Assembly: GCA_018239845.1 (NCBI GenBank)
Contig: JAFEGO010000123.1
Location: 1-53,706 of the forward strand
Reading direction: 5' to 3'
Length of the DNA stretch: 53,706 nt
From: Verrucomicrobiota bacterium
GTDB taxonomy: Bacteria; Verrucomicrobiota; Verrucomicrobiia; Opitutales; Opitutaceae
Program-made: the position numbers and the translations under genes
Shown here: positions 9,889-18,711 of the stretch, piece after piece
How the letters are laid out: the number at the start of each line of letters is the position of its first letter
Position numbering within the stretch: the stretch's first letter is position 1
Notes under the pieces: model-generated
The model's input: only the letters and a program-made list of their open reading frames with translations
The model's database searches: none
Told to the model about the DNA's origin: nothing

Positions 9889-10566
9889 CTACGTCCGTGC
9901 CAAGGTGATCGGCTCGGGCTGGCCGAGGAAGTGCGGCTGGCGGTGCAGGACGTAGAGGTCGATGACGGCGGCGACGCGGGCGAGCACCTCGCGGACCTGC
10001 GGGCCGAGCGCCTCTGGGTAGGCGGGATCGGCGGCGCAGAAGCCGATGGCGTCGAAGTGGTGAGCGCGGGCGATCTCCAGCGCGCGGGTGTTGTGAAACC
10101 GCTGGGTGATGATCGTGCAGGAGGTGACGCCGAAGATTTCCTGGGCGCGCACCACGGAGTCGAGGGTGCGGAAGCCGGCGTCGTCGCGCGTGATCGCACT
10201 GGCCGGCACGCCCGCGGCGACGAGGGCGGCGGTCATCATGCCGGGCTCGTTGTAATTCGCCCGATGGTGGTCGCCGCTCACGAGGAGGTGGCGGACCTTG
10301 CCGGCGTGGTAGAGCGCGGCGGCGGCGGCGATGCGGTTGGCGAAATGAAGATTGGGCTGGCCGTTGGCGAGGTACCGGCTCGTGCCGAGCACGAGGCCGA
10401 TTTCACGGACGGGGACCGCGGACACGTCGGTGTAGAGCCGGTCGGTGTTGCGGTAAATGATGTAGGCATTGACGCCGGCCGTGAAAACGATGCCCGCGAA
10501 AACGCAGAGCAGGGACACCCAGAGCAGACGTCGCGCGCGTGGCGGGAGATGGAAGGCGAACACCAT
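9889..10566 (-). CDS. sanA: SanA/YdcF-type DUF218 membrane protein
   Basis: This 225-residue protein has one N-terminal transmembrane helix (about 13-35) and a DUF218 domain carrying the SanA signatures VLGTSRYLANGQPN, HLLVSGDHH, TLDSVVRA and TQRFHNTRAL. In enterobacteria SanA affects envelope barrier function (vancomycin exclusion); its biochemical activity is not settled. The ATG at 10566 lies 24 bases after sufT, so read-through from the SUF operon is likely, although no functional link is known. Confidence 0.85.
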   Translation of the reverse strand: MVFAFHLPPRARRLLWVSLLCVFAGIVFTAGVNAYIIYRNTDRLYTDVSAVPVREIGLVLGTSRYLANGQPNLHFANRIAAAAALYHAGKVRHLLVSGDHHRANYNEPGMMTAALVAAGVPASAITRDDAGFRTLDSVVRAQEIFGVTSCTIITQRFHNTRALEIARAHHFDAIGFCAADPAYPEALGPQVREVLARVAAVIDLYVLHRQPHFLGQPEPITLART

Positions 10567-10590
10567 GGACGGACAGAGACGAAGCGCGGA

Positions 10591-11136
10591 TCAGATGAGG
10601 CCGAGCTTCATCTTCCCTTCCTCGGAGATCATCTGCTGGTTCCAGGCGGGCTCCCACGTGATGCGCACATCGGCGTCACTGACGCCGGGGACGAGGAGGA
10701 TCTTGCCCTTGGCATCCTCGGCGATGGCAGGGCCCATGCCGCAGCCGGGGGCAGTGAGCGTCATGGCGACGTCGACCTTGTAGGTGGCGTCGTCCTTTTT
10801 CACGACATCCATCGAGTAAACGAGGCCGAGATCGACGATGTTCACCGGGATCTCGGGGTCGTACACTTTCTTGAGCTGCTCCCAGACGGCGGCGGGATCG
10901 GGCGCGCCGCCCGCGAGGGTCGCGGCCTGCACGGAGTTGTCGATGACGGTTTCGCCGAGCGCGTCGCCATCCTTGCCGTCGATGCGGAAGAGGCCGAAGT
11001 CGGTCTGCACCGTGTAGCTGCCACCGAGGGTCTGGTGGATCATGACTGCGGTGTTGGCGGGCAGGAGGGTCTTGTCACCCGAGGGAATCTGGGTGGCGGT
11101 GACTTCGCGGGAGAGGGTGCGGTTGCGATCAGTCAT
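10591..11136 (-). CDS. sufT: SufT-like Fe-S cluster assembly protein (DUF59/MIP18 family)
   Basis: This 181-residue protein has a C-terminal DUF59 domain (about 85-175) with the hallmarks YDPEIPVNIVDLGLVY and LTAPGCGMG, the latter carrying the conserved Cys. The N-terminal half is an extension (about 1-80) found in SufT proteins of SUF operons. The family helps mature Fe-S proteins, probably as an auxiliary factor under high Fe-S demand. The ATG lies 8 bases after the sufD stop, consistent with co-transcription as the last SUF gene. Confidence 0.88.
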   Translation of the reverse strand: MTDRNRTLSREVTATQIPSGDKTLLPANTAVMIHQTLGGSYTVQTDFGLFRIDGKDGDALGETVIDNSVQAATLAGGAPDPAAVWEQLKKVYDPEIPVNIVDLGLVYSMDVVKKDDATYKVDVAMTLTAPGCGMGPAIAEDAKGKILLVPGVSDADVRITWEPAWNQQMISEEGKMKLGLI

Positions 11137-11144
11137 GGGAGGAA

Positions 11145-12467
11145 TCAGCTTTTGAACTTGGTCTTGATCATGTCGCGGAGGGCGTCGCGCAAACCGTCGT
11201 GGGCGAGCTTGGCGAGGACCTCTTCGAAGAAACCAAAGACGAGCAACTCGTCGGCCTGCGCCTTGCGGATGCCGCGGGCCTGGAGGTAGAACTCCAGCTC
11301 GGGGTCGATGCGCGAAGACGTGGCGCCATGCGTGCAGCGCACGTCGTTGGCCTGGATCTCGAGGCCGGGGAGACTGTTGGCCTCGGCGGCGTCGGAGAGC
11401 ATGAGGTTGCGGTTGCTCTGGTAGGCGTCGGTCTTCTGCGCGTCGGCATCGACGACAATCAGGCCGGAGAAAATCGTGCGGGCCTGGTCGAGCAGCGCGT
11501 TCTTATAGAGGAGATTGGAGCTCGTGTGCGGCGCCTGGTGCGTCTGGAGCGTGCGCTGGTCGAACTCCTGCGTGCCGGAGGCGACGGTGAGCGCGAGCAT
11601 CTCGCTGTGCGCGCCGGGGGCCTGCAGCTGGCTGTGGCTCTCATGGCGCGCCTGGCGGGAGCCGAGGTGGACATTGAGCGAGACGACGCGGGCGTCGCGA
11701 CGGGCAACCGTGGAGTTGAACTGGAACGACAGGGTCGTCGGGCTCCACGTCTGCGCGGCGACGTACGTGATCTGGGCGTTGTGCGCGGCGTAGATGTCGT
11801 TTTGCCCGCAGGCGAGGTGAGCCTCGGAGTCGGCGGAGCGGAAGAAATCAACGACGGTGGCCTTGGTGTTTTCCTCGGCGACGATGAGTGTATGCGGGAA
11901 AACGGCGGCGCCGGCGCCGCCGGCGTAGTGGAACACCCCGAGCGGCTCGGCGATCTCGACGCCCTTCGGGATATAGACGAACGCGCCATCGCTCAGGAAG
12001 GCGGTATGGAGGGCGTTGAATTTCTCCGAGCCCGGACGCACCGGATGCGCGAGCAGGTGCTTTTTGACGAGCGCACCGTGGTTGACCAAGGCGTTTTGCA
12101 GCGTGTCGAAGATGACGCCGCGCGCGGCGAGGTCGGCGACCAACGGGCGGCTCGTGACGAGACGGTTGTTGGAGAAGACGAGCTTGCCGGCCTTGGAGAT
12201 GCCGATGGGCGCGTGGCGGACCTGATCGGCGGCCTCGGCGGAGGCGACGGCAAAACCATCGAGGCGGACGCCGGGGAGATTGGCGAAGCGCCAGGCTTCG
12301 TCAGTGCGCGCCGGATACGGCAGCGCGGCGAACTTGGCGTAGGCCTCGCGCTTGCGGTCAAGCCACCACACGGGGAGGTGGGCGACGGTGGCGAGGTGAG
12401 CCGCGAAGGCCTCGGGTGTGAAGGCGGCGGTGAGCGTCGCGGCGGAAAGGGCGGGAGAAGCGGACAT
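11145..12467 (-). CDS. sufD: Fe-S cluster assembly protein SufD
   Basis: This 440-residue scaffold subunit pairs with SufB and SufC in the SufBC2D complex that builds Fe-S clusters. The C-terminal half is the conserved SufBD beta-helix domain (for example QTHQAPHTSSNLLYKN, a version of the family's H-x-A-x-x-T-x-S motif, and ARGIRKAQADELLVFGFF near the end). The N-terminal region is less conserved, as usual for SufD. I chose ATG 12467; an in-frame TTG at 12479 lies inside an intergenic inverted repeat. The 105-base gap from sufB contains that repeat, which sets sufD apart from sufCB. Confidence 0.93.
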   Translation of the reverse strand: MSASPALSAATLTAAFTPEAFAAHLATVAHLPVWWLDRKREAYAKFAALPYPARTDEAWRFANLPGVRLDGFAVASAEAADQVRHAPIGISKAGKLVFSNNRLVTSRPLVADLAARGVIFDTLQNALVNHGALVKKHLLAHPVRPGSEKFNALHTAFLSDGAFVYIPKGVEIAEPLGVFHYAGGAGAAVFPHTLIVAEENTKATVVDFFRSADSEAHLACGQNDIYAAHNAQITYVAAQTWSPTTLSFQFNSTVARRDARVVSLNVHLGSRQARHESHSQLQAPGAHSEMLALTVASGTQEFDQRTLQTHQAPHTSSNLLYKNALLDQARTIFSGLIVVDADAQKTDAYQSNRNLMLSDAAEANSLPGLEIQANDVRCTHGATSSRIDPELEFYLQARGIRKAQADELLVFGFFEEVLAKLAHDGLRDALRDMIKTKFKS

Positions 12468-12470
12468 GGA

Positions 12471-12562
12471 AATGACCAATGACTAATGTCTAATGACTAA
12501 TGAATGAGAGGTGGCGATGACGGTTGGCCCAATTAGGCATTAGACATTGGGCATTGGTCATT
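12471..12562. repeat. Long imperfect inverted repeat between sufB and sufD
   Basis: Two 25-base arms, 12471-12495 and 12538-12562, are reverse complements with 23 of 25 matches. They are built from TAATG/CAATG-like words. A weaker extension (CTAAT against ATTAG) lengthens the stem to about 31 positions and leaves a loop of about 30 bases. On the transcript this would fold into a strong stem just before the sufD start. It has no T-tract, so a simple terminator is unlikely. A copy of a genome-wide intergenic repeat is the most likely nature. Confidence 0.75.
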
Positions 12563-12582
12563 GCGTCGGCTTTAGCCGACGC
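12563..12582 (-). repeat. Perfect hairpin overlapping the sufB stop codon
   Basis: GCGTCGGC-TTTA-GCCGACGC is an 8-bp perfect stem with a four-base loop; the loop contains the sufB TAA stop. No T-run follows on the minus strand, so it is not a standard intrinsic terminator. It may stabilise the 3' end of a sufCB message or slow transcription before sufD; that is inference. Confidence 0.6.
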
Positions 12583-14014
12583 TGCCTTCCATCTCGAGGT
12601 CGATGAGGCGCTTCAGCTCGACGGAGTACTCCATCGGGAACTGGCGCGCGAGGTCGTTGATGAAACCATTCACTGAGAGGCTCATGGCTTGCGCCTCGGT
12701 GAGGCCGCGCTGCTGCATGTAGAAGATCTGCTCGGCGCTGACCTTGGAGACGCTGGCCTCGTGCTGCGTGGCGTTGCGGTCGCCGCGGACGGTGATGGCG
12801 GGATAGGTGTCGGTGCGGCTGTTGGTGTTGATCAGCAGGGCGTCGCACTCGGTGTTGTTCTTGCAGCCCTTGAGGTGCTTCGGGATGTGGACGACGCCGC
12901 GGTAGGTGCTGCGGCCCTGGCCGACGGAGATGGACTTGGCGATGATGTTGGACGTGGTCTCGTCGGCCGCGTGGATCATCTTGGCGCCGGTGTCCTGGTG
13001 CTGGCCGTCGTTGGCGAGCGCGATGGAGAGGACCTCGCCGCGGGCCTTGCGGCCCTTGAGGACGACGCCCGGGTACTTCATGGTGAGGCGGCTGCCGATA
13101 TTGCAGTCGATCCACTTGATCTCGGCCTCCTCGTGCGCGACGCCGCGCTTGGTGACGAGGTTGAAGACGTTGTTGGCCCAGTTCTGGACGGTGATGTACT
13201 GGATCTTGGCGCCCTTGAGGGCGACCAGCTCGACGACGGCGCTGTGCAGCGTGGAGGTCGAGAACTTGGGGGCGGTGCAGCCCTCCATGTAGGTGAGCTC
13301 GGCGCCCTCGTCGGCGATGATGAGGGTGCGCTCGAACTGGCCGAAATTCTCGGCGTTGATGCGGAAGTAGGCCTGCAGCGGCTGGGAGACCTTCACGCCC
13401 TTGGGCACGTAGATGAAGGAGCCGCCGGAGAACACCGCGCTGTTGAGGGCGGAGAACTTGTTGTCGCCGGTGGGGATGACCTTGCCGAAGAACTTCTTGA
13501 AAATCTCGGGATGCTCGCGGAGGGCTTCGGTGGAGTTGGCGAAGATGACGCCCTGCTTGGAGACGATGTCCTTGATATTGGAATACGCGGCCTCGGAGTC
13601 GAACTGGGCCTCGACGCCGGCGAGGAACTTGCGCTCCTGCTCGGGGATGCCGAGGCGCTCGAAGGTGTTCTTGATGTCATCCGGCACCTCGTCCCACGTG
13701 CGCTTGGGCTTCTGGCCCTGCGAGAGGTAGTAACGGATCTTGTCGAAATTGATGTTCTCGAGGTCCTTCGTGGCCCAGTGCGTGGGCATGGGCTTGGACT
13801 GGAAGGTCTTCAGCGCGTTCATGCGGAACTCGCGGATCCACGGCGCCTCCTTCTTGACGGAGCTGATGTAGTCGATCGTGCGCTCGGACAGGCCGGTGCC
13901 GGCGTCGAACTCGTAATCGACGTCGTAGGAGAAATTGCCGGCGGTCTGGTCGATGCCGACCACGGGGTTGACAATGGTGGTGTCGAGGGCGTCGGTTTCA
14001 GGAGATTGAGACAT
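12572..14014 (-). CDS. sufB: Fe-S cluster assembly protein SufB
   Basis: This 480-residue core scaffold of the SufBC2D complex is about the usual family length. It shows family segments PPENTAV-side residues [58 protein letters not shown] and [12 protein letters not shown], and the C-terminal block [18 protein letters not shown]. The ATG at 14014 begins [13 protein letters not shown]; longer upstream reading frames are low-complexity. It lies 83 bases downstream of sufC, with a weak hairpin in the gap. Confidence 0.96.
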   Translation of the reverse strand: MSQSPETDALDTTIVNPVVGIDQTAGNFSYDVDYEFDAGTGLSERTIDYISSVKKEAPWIREFRMNALKTFQSKPMPTHWATKDLENINFDKIRYYLSQGQKPKRTWDEVPDDIKNTFERLGIPEQERKFLAGVEAQFDSEAAYSNIKDIVSKQGVIFANSTEALREHPEIFKKFFGKVIPTGDNKFSALNSAVFSGGSFIYVPKGVKVSQPLQAYFRINAENFGQFERTLIIADEGAELTYMEGCTAPKFSTSTLHSAVVELVALKGAKIQYITVQNWANNVFNLVTKRGVAHEEAEIKWIDCNIGSRLTMKYPGVVLKGRKARGEVLSIALANDGQHQDTGAKMIHAADETTSNIIAKSISVGQGRSTYRGVVHIPKHLKGCKNNTECDALLINTNSRTDTYPAITVRGDRNATQHEASVSKVSAEQIFYMQQRGLTEAQAMSLSVNGFINDLARQFPMEYSVELKRLIDLEMEGSVG

Positions 14015-14043
14015 GGCTGGAAGATTCGGAGACGTTGAGAGGA

Positions 14044-14085
14044 ACCGGAGGTTAGGCGTATGGGGTGTTGGTGAGGAACTCCGGT
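14044..14085. repeat. Weak inverted repeat between sufC and sufB
   Basis: ACCGGAG at 14044-14050 and CTCCGGT at 14079-14085 form a 7-bp perfect stem with a 28-base loop in the untranslated gap between sufC and sufB. The role is unknown and it may be chance. Confidence 0.3.
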
Positions 14086-14097
14086 GGCGGGAAGGAC

Positions 14098-14859
14098 TCA
14101 GGCGTTGGCGGCGGCGAGCTCGGTCTTGACCCAGTCGTAGCCCTTGGCCTCGAGTTCGAGGGCGAGGGACTTGTCGCCGCTCTTCACGATGCGGCCGTCC
14201 CACATGACGTGGACGTAGTCGGGCACGATGTAGTCGAGGAGGCGCTGGTAGTGGGTGATGAGCAGCATGCCGAGGTTGGTGCCGCGCATGGCGTTGACGC
14301 CGTCGGCGACGATGCGGAGCGCGTCGATGTCGAGGCCGGAGTCGGTCTCGTCCATGAGGGCGAACTTGGGCTCGAGCATGGCCATCTGGAGGATCTCGCA
14401 GCGCTTCTTCTCGCCGCCGGAGAAACCATCATTGATGGCGCGGGAGGTGAACTTGCGGTCGATCTTCAGCAGATCCATTTTCGAATACAGGCGTTTGTAG
14501 TAAGCGGTGGCGTCGAGCTCCTCGCCCTCGGCCATGCGGGCCTGGACGGCGGCGCGGAGGAAATTGGCGATGGAGACGCCGGGGACCTCGCTCGGATACT
14601 GGAAGGCGAGGAAGAGGCCGGCGCGGGCGCGGGCATCGGGCTCGAGCGAGAGGATCGACTGGCCGTCGAGCAGGACCTCACCGGAGGTGATCGTGTAGTC
14701 CGGGTGGCCGGCAATGGCCTTGGACAGCGTGGACTTGCCGGTGCCGTTGGGCCCCATGATGGCGTGGACCTCACCCTGACGGATGGTAAGGCTGAAGCCC
14801 TTGACGATTTCCTTTTCGCCGATGGCGACGTGGAGGTTTTTGATTTCGAGCTGGGACAT
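14098..14859 (-). CDS. sufC: Fe-S cluster assembly ATPase SufC
   Basis: This 253-residue soluble ABC-type ATPase powers the SufBC2D scaffold. Walker A is GPNGTGKST at 36-44; the Q-loop region reads [11 protein letters not shown]; the signature is SGGEKKR; Walker B is [12 protein letters not shown], followed by the switch His in [10 protein letters not shown]. Length and motifs are typical. The ATG is 27 bases downstream of the Fur-family gene, so the two are probably one transcript. Confidence 0.97.
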   Translation of the reverse strand: MSQLEIKNLHVAIGEKEIVKGFSLTIRQGEVHAIMGPNGTGKSTLSKAIAGHPDYTITSGEVLLDGQSILSLEPDARARAGLFLAFQYPSEVPGVSIANFLRAAVQARMAEGEELDATAYYKRLYSKMDLLKIDRKFTSRAINDGFSGGEKKRCEILQMAMLEPKFALMDETDSGLDIDALRIVADGVNAMRGTNLGMLLITHYQRLLDYIVPDYVHVMWDGRIVKSGDKSLALELEAKGYDWVKTELAAANA

Positions 14860-14886
14860 GATTCGGAAAGTTGAGAGTTGAGAGGC

Positions 14887-15321
14887 TCAGCGGGCGCCGG
14901 GCTGGGCCTTGCCGCGGAAGGTGATCTCGATGGACTTGGCGTCGTATCCGGCCGGGAGGACGTGTTTGACCTGCTCGAGGAGCTCGGGCGGGAGGTCGAT
15001 ATCGTGGGTCGAGCCGCTCTGCTCATCATGGAAATGGGCGTGCGGGCGGAGATTGGGGCAGTAACGGGTGGGGCCGCGCTCGAAGTTGACCGAGCGGACG
15101 AGATTGCACTGCACGAGGGTTTCCAAGCAGTTGTAAACCGTGGCGAGCGAGATGGTGGGGAGGTCCGTCTTCACGCGCGCAAACACCTCATCCGCAGTGG
15201 GATGGTCGCGCTTGGCGAGCAGGACGCTATAGACGATTTCGCGCTGGGGGGTGGAGCGCAAACCGCTATCAGCGAGACGCTGAGCGAGAGCTTCGGGAAG
15301 TGTGCCTGGGGTGGTGGACAT
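14887..15321 (-). CDS. Irr/PerR-like Fur-family regulator heading the SUF operon
   Basis: This 144-residue protein has the Fur layout: a winged-helix DNA-binding half (residues 1-83; LRSTPQREIVYSVLL, PTISLATVYNCLETL) and a dimerisation half. Its three Cys (65, 72, 88) form no CxxC pair, so the structural zinc site of Fur, Zur and PerR is absent. Instead it has HAHFH at 94-98, followed by DEQSGSTHDIDLP. Lack of CxxC and a His cluster here recall Irr, the haem/iron regulator of alphaproteobacteria. I chose ATG 15321. Two symmetric TTRGAA-N3-TTCYAA boxes lie 34-77 bases upstream, suggesting autoregulation and control of sufCBDT. The metal or haem specificity is inference. Confidence 0.9.
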   Translation of the reverse strand: MSTTPGTLPEALAQRLADSGLRSTPQREIVYSVLLAKRDHPTADEVFARVKTDLPTISLATVYNCLETLVQCNLVRSVNFERGPTRYCPNLRPHAHFHDEQSGSTHDIDLPPELLEQVKHVLPAGYDAKSIEITFRGKAQPGAR

Positions 15322-15354
15322 GTGGTGATGAATGTTCGGAACGGACCAAAACAA

Positions 15355-15369
15355 TTGGAATGGTTCTAA
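15355..15369. promoter_or_regulatory. Imperfect Fur-family/ICE-like box
   Basis: Read on the minus strand this is TTAGAACCATTCCAA, matching TTRGAA-N3-TTCYAA. Five of the seven 7-1-7 half-site pairs are symmetric. It sits 34 bases before the fur-family start and 29 bases (centre to centre) from the perfect box at 15384, about three helical turns. It resembles the iron control element TTTAGAA-N3-TTCTAAA bound by Irr. Confidence 0.55.
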
Positions 15370-15383
15370 GTAGCAAGTGAGAA

Positions 15384-15398
15384 TTGGAATTATTCCAA
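15384..15398. promoter_or_regulatory. Perfect 7-1-7 Fur-family/ICE-like palindrome
   Basis: TTGGAATTATTCCAA is a perfect 15-bp palindrome with a single central base, the geometry of Fur/PerR/Irr operators. It lies 63 bases upstream of the Fur-family start codon, where a promoter would be expected, so autorepression is the simplest reading. Confidence 0.65.
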
Positions 15399-15768
15399 GG
15401 AATTTTGGGCATCTTGGCTAAATATCAGGCACAGCTCGCAACGACAGTACCGGACACCCCTAAAAACCTCAGACTGCACCCATGGCAGAGGCCCTATGAG
15501 TGTATGCTCACGAATCGGACAAAACTCCGCAAATTTGATGTTAAGCTATTTTAAATGAATTATTTCCACAATCGGACAATATCGGCCAAAACCCAGCATT
15601 TGTCCGATAGTGTCCGATGCGGAAAGCCTTGAATGGATCGCAAGGACGAGCGGGCGTGTCGAATGGTTCGACGGGGATGGACTGCCGTTGAAAGAACTTC
15701 CAACCGACAGTCGTAATTATAGCAAAAAGCCTCAGGCACTACCAGCCATACCGGGCAAAGATACACCG
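15399..15768. other. Gene-free intergenic stretch with repeat words
   Basis: This is the only gene-free stretch longer than 300 bases in the window. It is lower in GC than its surroundings, notably around 15530-15565. It holds the word AATCGGACAA twice (15513-15522 and 15570-15579), and its inverse TTGTCCGAT at 15600-15608, followed by TGTCCGAT at 15611-15618. I see no convincing coding frame, tRNA or terminator. The right part is one copy of a dispersed repeat, listed separately. Confidence 0.6.
15567..15726. repeat. Dispersed intergenic repeat, copy A
   Basis: This stretch starts with CACAATCGGACAAT (15567-15580) and ends with ATTATAGCAAA (15716-15726). A second element at 36625-36765 starts and ends with exactly the same words and shares CGAATGGT, CGACGG and GGACTGC in the same order in the middle. 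Copy A also has a 9-bp stem, ATCGGACAA (15571-15579) with TTGTCCGAT (15600-15608). The two are diverged but co-linear, which I read as copies of one intergenic repeat family. Confidence 0.55.
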
Positions 15769-16320
15769 TTAATTTGGCGATGAGTTCCAGCACCAGTGCC
15801 ACGGCTCGTATGCGATACCGTGGGGATTGCCGGCGGGGTAGCTGAGATGCCAGCCGAAGGTGGGAGCATGCGCGGAGAGCCACTGGAAGGCCGAGGTTGC
15901 GGCGAAGGACTCGTCGAGGGTGGTGCTCTCGGGGGCGCCGATGTCGAGGGCGCGGCCGGTGTGATGCTCGCTGTGGCCGGGGGCGGCGACGACGCGGAGG
16001 ATGTCGGCGATGGACTGGCCGGCGGCGAGCTTGGCGCGGATGAGCTCGACCTGCCGCGCGACGCTGCGGAAGCCGGAGAGCGGGATCAGCGTGACGGCGT
16101 CGCGGGCGGCCGCGGCGTGGAGGGCGTGCCACGCGGCCGCGGCGGCGGGGAGGAGCGCAATGTCGCGCCCGGCGTCGTTGCGGCCGATGGAGACGAGCGT
16201 GGCGGGGTCGGCCTCGACGTGGAGCGGGAGGTGGCGTTGAGCGGCGTAGTCGGATGGCACGCCGAGCTCGCGGTGGAGCGCGGCGATTCGGGCCGTGTAA
16301 TCGTTTGCCGGAGACGGCAC
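15769..16320 (-). CDS. VanY-type (M15B) D-Ala-D-Ala/LD-carboxypeptidase-like protein
   Basis: This 183-residue protein carries the M15B signature: SGFRS at 82-86, SEHHTGRALDIG at 117-128 with zinc ligands His and Asp126, and EPWHW at 172-176 with the catalytic Glu and third zinc ligand. The family cleaves terminal D-Ala or a tetrapeptide D-Ala in peptidoglycan or its recycling products. I chose the GTG at 16320, four bases after the aldo/keto reductase stop. From this start there is no signal peptide or membrane anchor, unusual for VanY enzymes and suggestive of a cytosolic recycling role. An upstream start would overlap the reductase in another frame and is Pro-rich, so it is unlikely. Confidence 0.85.
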   Translation of the reverse strand: MPSPANDYTARIAALHRELGVPSDYAAQRHLPLHVEADPATLVSIGRNDAGRDIALLPAAAAAWHALHAAAARDAVTLIPLSGFRSVARQVELIRAKLAAGQSIADILRVVAAPGHSEHHTGRALDIGAPESTTLDESFAATSAFQWLSAHAPTFGWHLSYPAGNPHGIAYEPWHWCWNSSPN

Positions 16321-16324
16321 GCGG

Positions 16325-17290
<966 letters not shown>

Positions 17291-17309
17291 GACGGAAAAG
17301 AGGGAGGGT

Positions 17310-18020
17310 TTATTTGAGGGCTTGGGCGATGAGGACGGAGGCGGCCTTGACGAAGGCCTCGGTGTAAACGCGGCCCTTTTCGGCGGAGGCCTCGCGCGGG
17401 TCGGGTCCCCAGACGGCGTCCTGCTCCAGGGTGGGTATGCGGTCAGCGGGCAGGCGCGAGAGGTCGATGCTCGCGGGATGCGAGTGCATGAGGAAGGACA
17501 CCTCGCCGAGGGCGGCGTGATTGACGATGACGATATCCTTGTCGATGAGATCGGTCTCGGAGGTGGCAATGGCGCGCGTGCCGGACTGGCGCTCGTTGAA
17601 CTGCTTGGCCTCGTCCTTGATGATGTCGTAGTGCGGCTGGCCGACATGGCCGGCGAGGACGAAGACGACGCGGAATTTCTCATCCGCGAGTTGATCAAGG
17701 TGCTCGCGGACGAGCGTGCGCAAGGTGCTCTCGCTGAAGTCGAGGGAGTGGCGCGCGAAGCCGAGGCCCTTCAGCCCTTTGATGGTGTTGGCCGCGACAT
17801 AGACGGGCGGGAGGACGAGGCCGCCGGCGACCTTCGCGAGGGCGGCGCAGAGCCCGTGGGCCTTGAGGCCGTCGAGACCGACGGCGGCGTGCTTGCCGTG
17901 GTATTCGAGGGCGCCCCACGGGAGATACGCGACGGGATGTTTTTGGAAGATGGCCTCGATCTCGGCGGGCATGAGGTGCTCGTAAAGGCCCCAGGTGGGC
18001 GCGGCAGGCGAGGAAGACAT
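17310..18020 (-). CDS. Creatininase-family amidohydrolase
   Basis: This 236-residue member of the creatininase/formamide hydrolase family keeps the probable metal ligands: E39 and H41 in ALEYHGKH, D50 in VGLD, H125 in LAGHVGQPH and Glu in ALGEVSF. The late motif GPDPREASAEKG matches the family's GDPxxATAEKG. The family hydrolyses cyclic amides or forms part of cofactor pathways; the substrate here cannot be assigned. It leads a three-gene minus-strand unit with an aldo/keto reductase and an M15 peptidase. Confidence 0.88.
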   Translation of the reverse strand: MSSSPAAPTWGLYEHLMPAEIEAIFQKHPVAYLPWGALEYHGKHAAVGLDGLKAHGLCAALAKVAGGLVLPPVYVAANTIKGLKGLGFARHSLDFSESTLRTLVREHLDQLADEKFRVVFVLAGHVGQPHYDIIKDEAKQFNERQSGTRAIATSETDLIDKDIVIVNHAALGEVSFLMHSHPASIDLSRLPADRIPTLEQDAVWGPDPREASAEKGRVYTEAFVKAASVLIAQALK

Positions 18021-18192
18021 GGCGCCGACGATGCGCGCGGCGATGCGGGGTCGCCAAGCAGATAGTGGCGCATGACGCGGCGGTGCGAAAACCCCGGTTG
18101 CTTTTTGGCGGCGGGGCGGCGTTAAATCAACGCGGTCCCATCACGGGACGCGTTTGCATTCAAACCCTCAACCCCGATCCAAGGTTAACCAC

Positions 18193-18633
18193 ATGTCCAC
18201 CTACGTTCCCCTCATCAGCTCCGGCGTCGCCGGCCCGCTCGGCGTCCTCCATCTCCCGCGCTTCTGGCAGAAGGCCTCGCTCGAGGCCCGCGGCAAGCTC
18301 GACTCCCGCTATCCGGGTTGCGGCAAAGGCTACGACCAGATGACGCTCGACGCGCTCGGCCTCAACCGCGATGCGACGCTCGCCTACCTCAAGGCCAGCC
18401 GTCCGACCTACCCGCAGTTCGAAGCGTGGGTCAAGGCCCAGCCCGGCGTGAAGCTCGACAAGGCCACGATCGACAAGCACAACGCCTCGGTCCGCGGCTA
18501 CAACCACGACGACGCGACCCGCAAGGGCATCCTCTCGGCCAACGGCATCAAGGACGACGGCACCGTGCTCGACGCCGTGCGCCTCAACGATCTCGATAGC
18601 TGGCTCGAGTTCCACCAAGACGTGCTGAAGTAA
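18193..18633 (+). CDS. DUF5069 protein
   Basis: This 146-residue soluble protein matches the DUF5069 pattern found widely in Verrucomicrobiota: LGVLHLPRFWQKASLEARGK, GYDQMTLDALGL, ATLAYLKASRPTYPQFEAWV and an acidic end. Function is unknown. ATG 18193 is preferred over an upstream in-frame ATG at 18154 because conservation starts at STYVPLISSG. A clear terminator follows. The gene uses GC-rich, strongly C-ending codons, which may point to high expression; this is an impression only. Confidence 0.8.
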   Translation: MSTYVPLISSGVAGPLGVLHLPRFWQKASLEARGKLDSRYPGCGKGYDQMTLDALGLNRDATLAYLKASRPTYPQFEAWVKAQPGVKLDKATIDKHNASVRGYNHDDATRKGILSANGIKDDGTVLDAVRLNDLDSWLEFHQDVLK

Positions 18634-18656
18634 GCGGTCCGCGATATTCTAAAAGC

Positions 18657-18690
18657 AAAACGCCGCCTCTCGTGAGAGGGCGGCGTTTTT
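18657..18690. terminator. Intrinsic terminator between convergent genes
   Basis: The sequence AAAACGCCGCC...GGCGGCGTTTTT forms a GC-rich stem of about 11 pairs with one bulge, and a T-run on the plus strand and an A-run at its other foot. It can terminate the DUF5069 gene and, from the other side, thioredoxin reductase. Confidence 0.85.
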
Positions 18691-18711
18691 GTTGGCGGAA
18701 GGAGGCGAACC

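Noticed and set aside
8057..9955. 632-residue frame opposite the antiporter
   Set aside because: It is a very acidic antisense shadow of a clear membrane antiporter.
12471..12562. Possible CRISPR or direct-repeat array in the sufB-sufD gap
   Set aside because: The short words repeat irregularly and form a single inverted repeat; there are no equal spacers.
12563..12582. Intrinsic terminator after sufB
   Set aside because: The stem is perfect but no T-tract follows on the transcribed strand.
12689..14038. 449-residue frame opposite sufB
   Set aside because: It is an antisense shadow (G/D/V/L-rich); sufB on the minus strand is unambiguous.
15399..15768. Possible tRNA, integrase remnant or small gene in the intergenic stretch
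   Set aside because: No cloverleaf, CCA-type end or protein-like frame is seen.
15560..16132. 190-residue frame overlapping the VanY gene
   Set aside because: It is the wrong frame through a motif-complete M15 peptidase gene and runs into repeat DNA.
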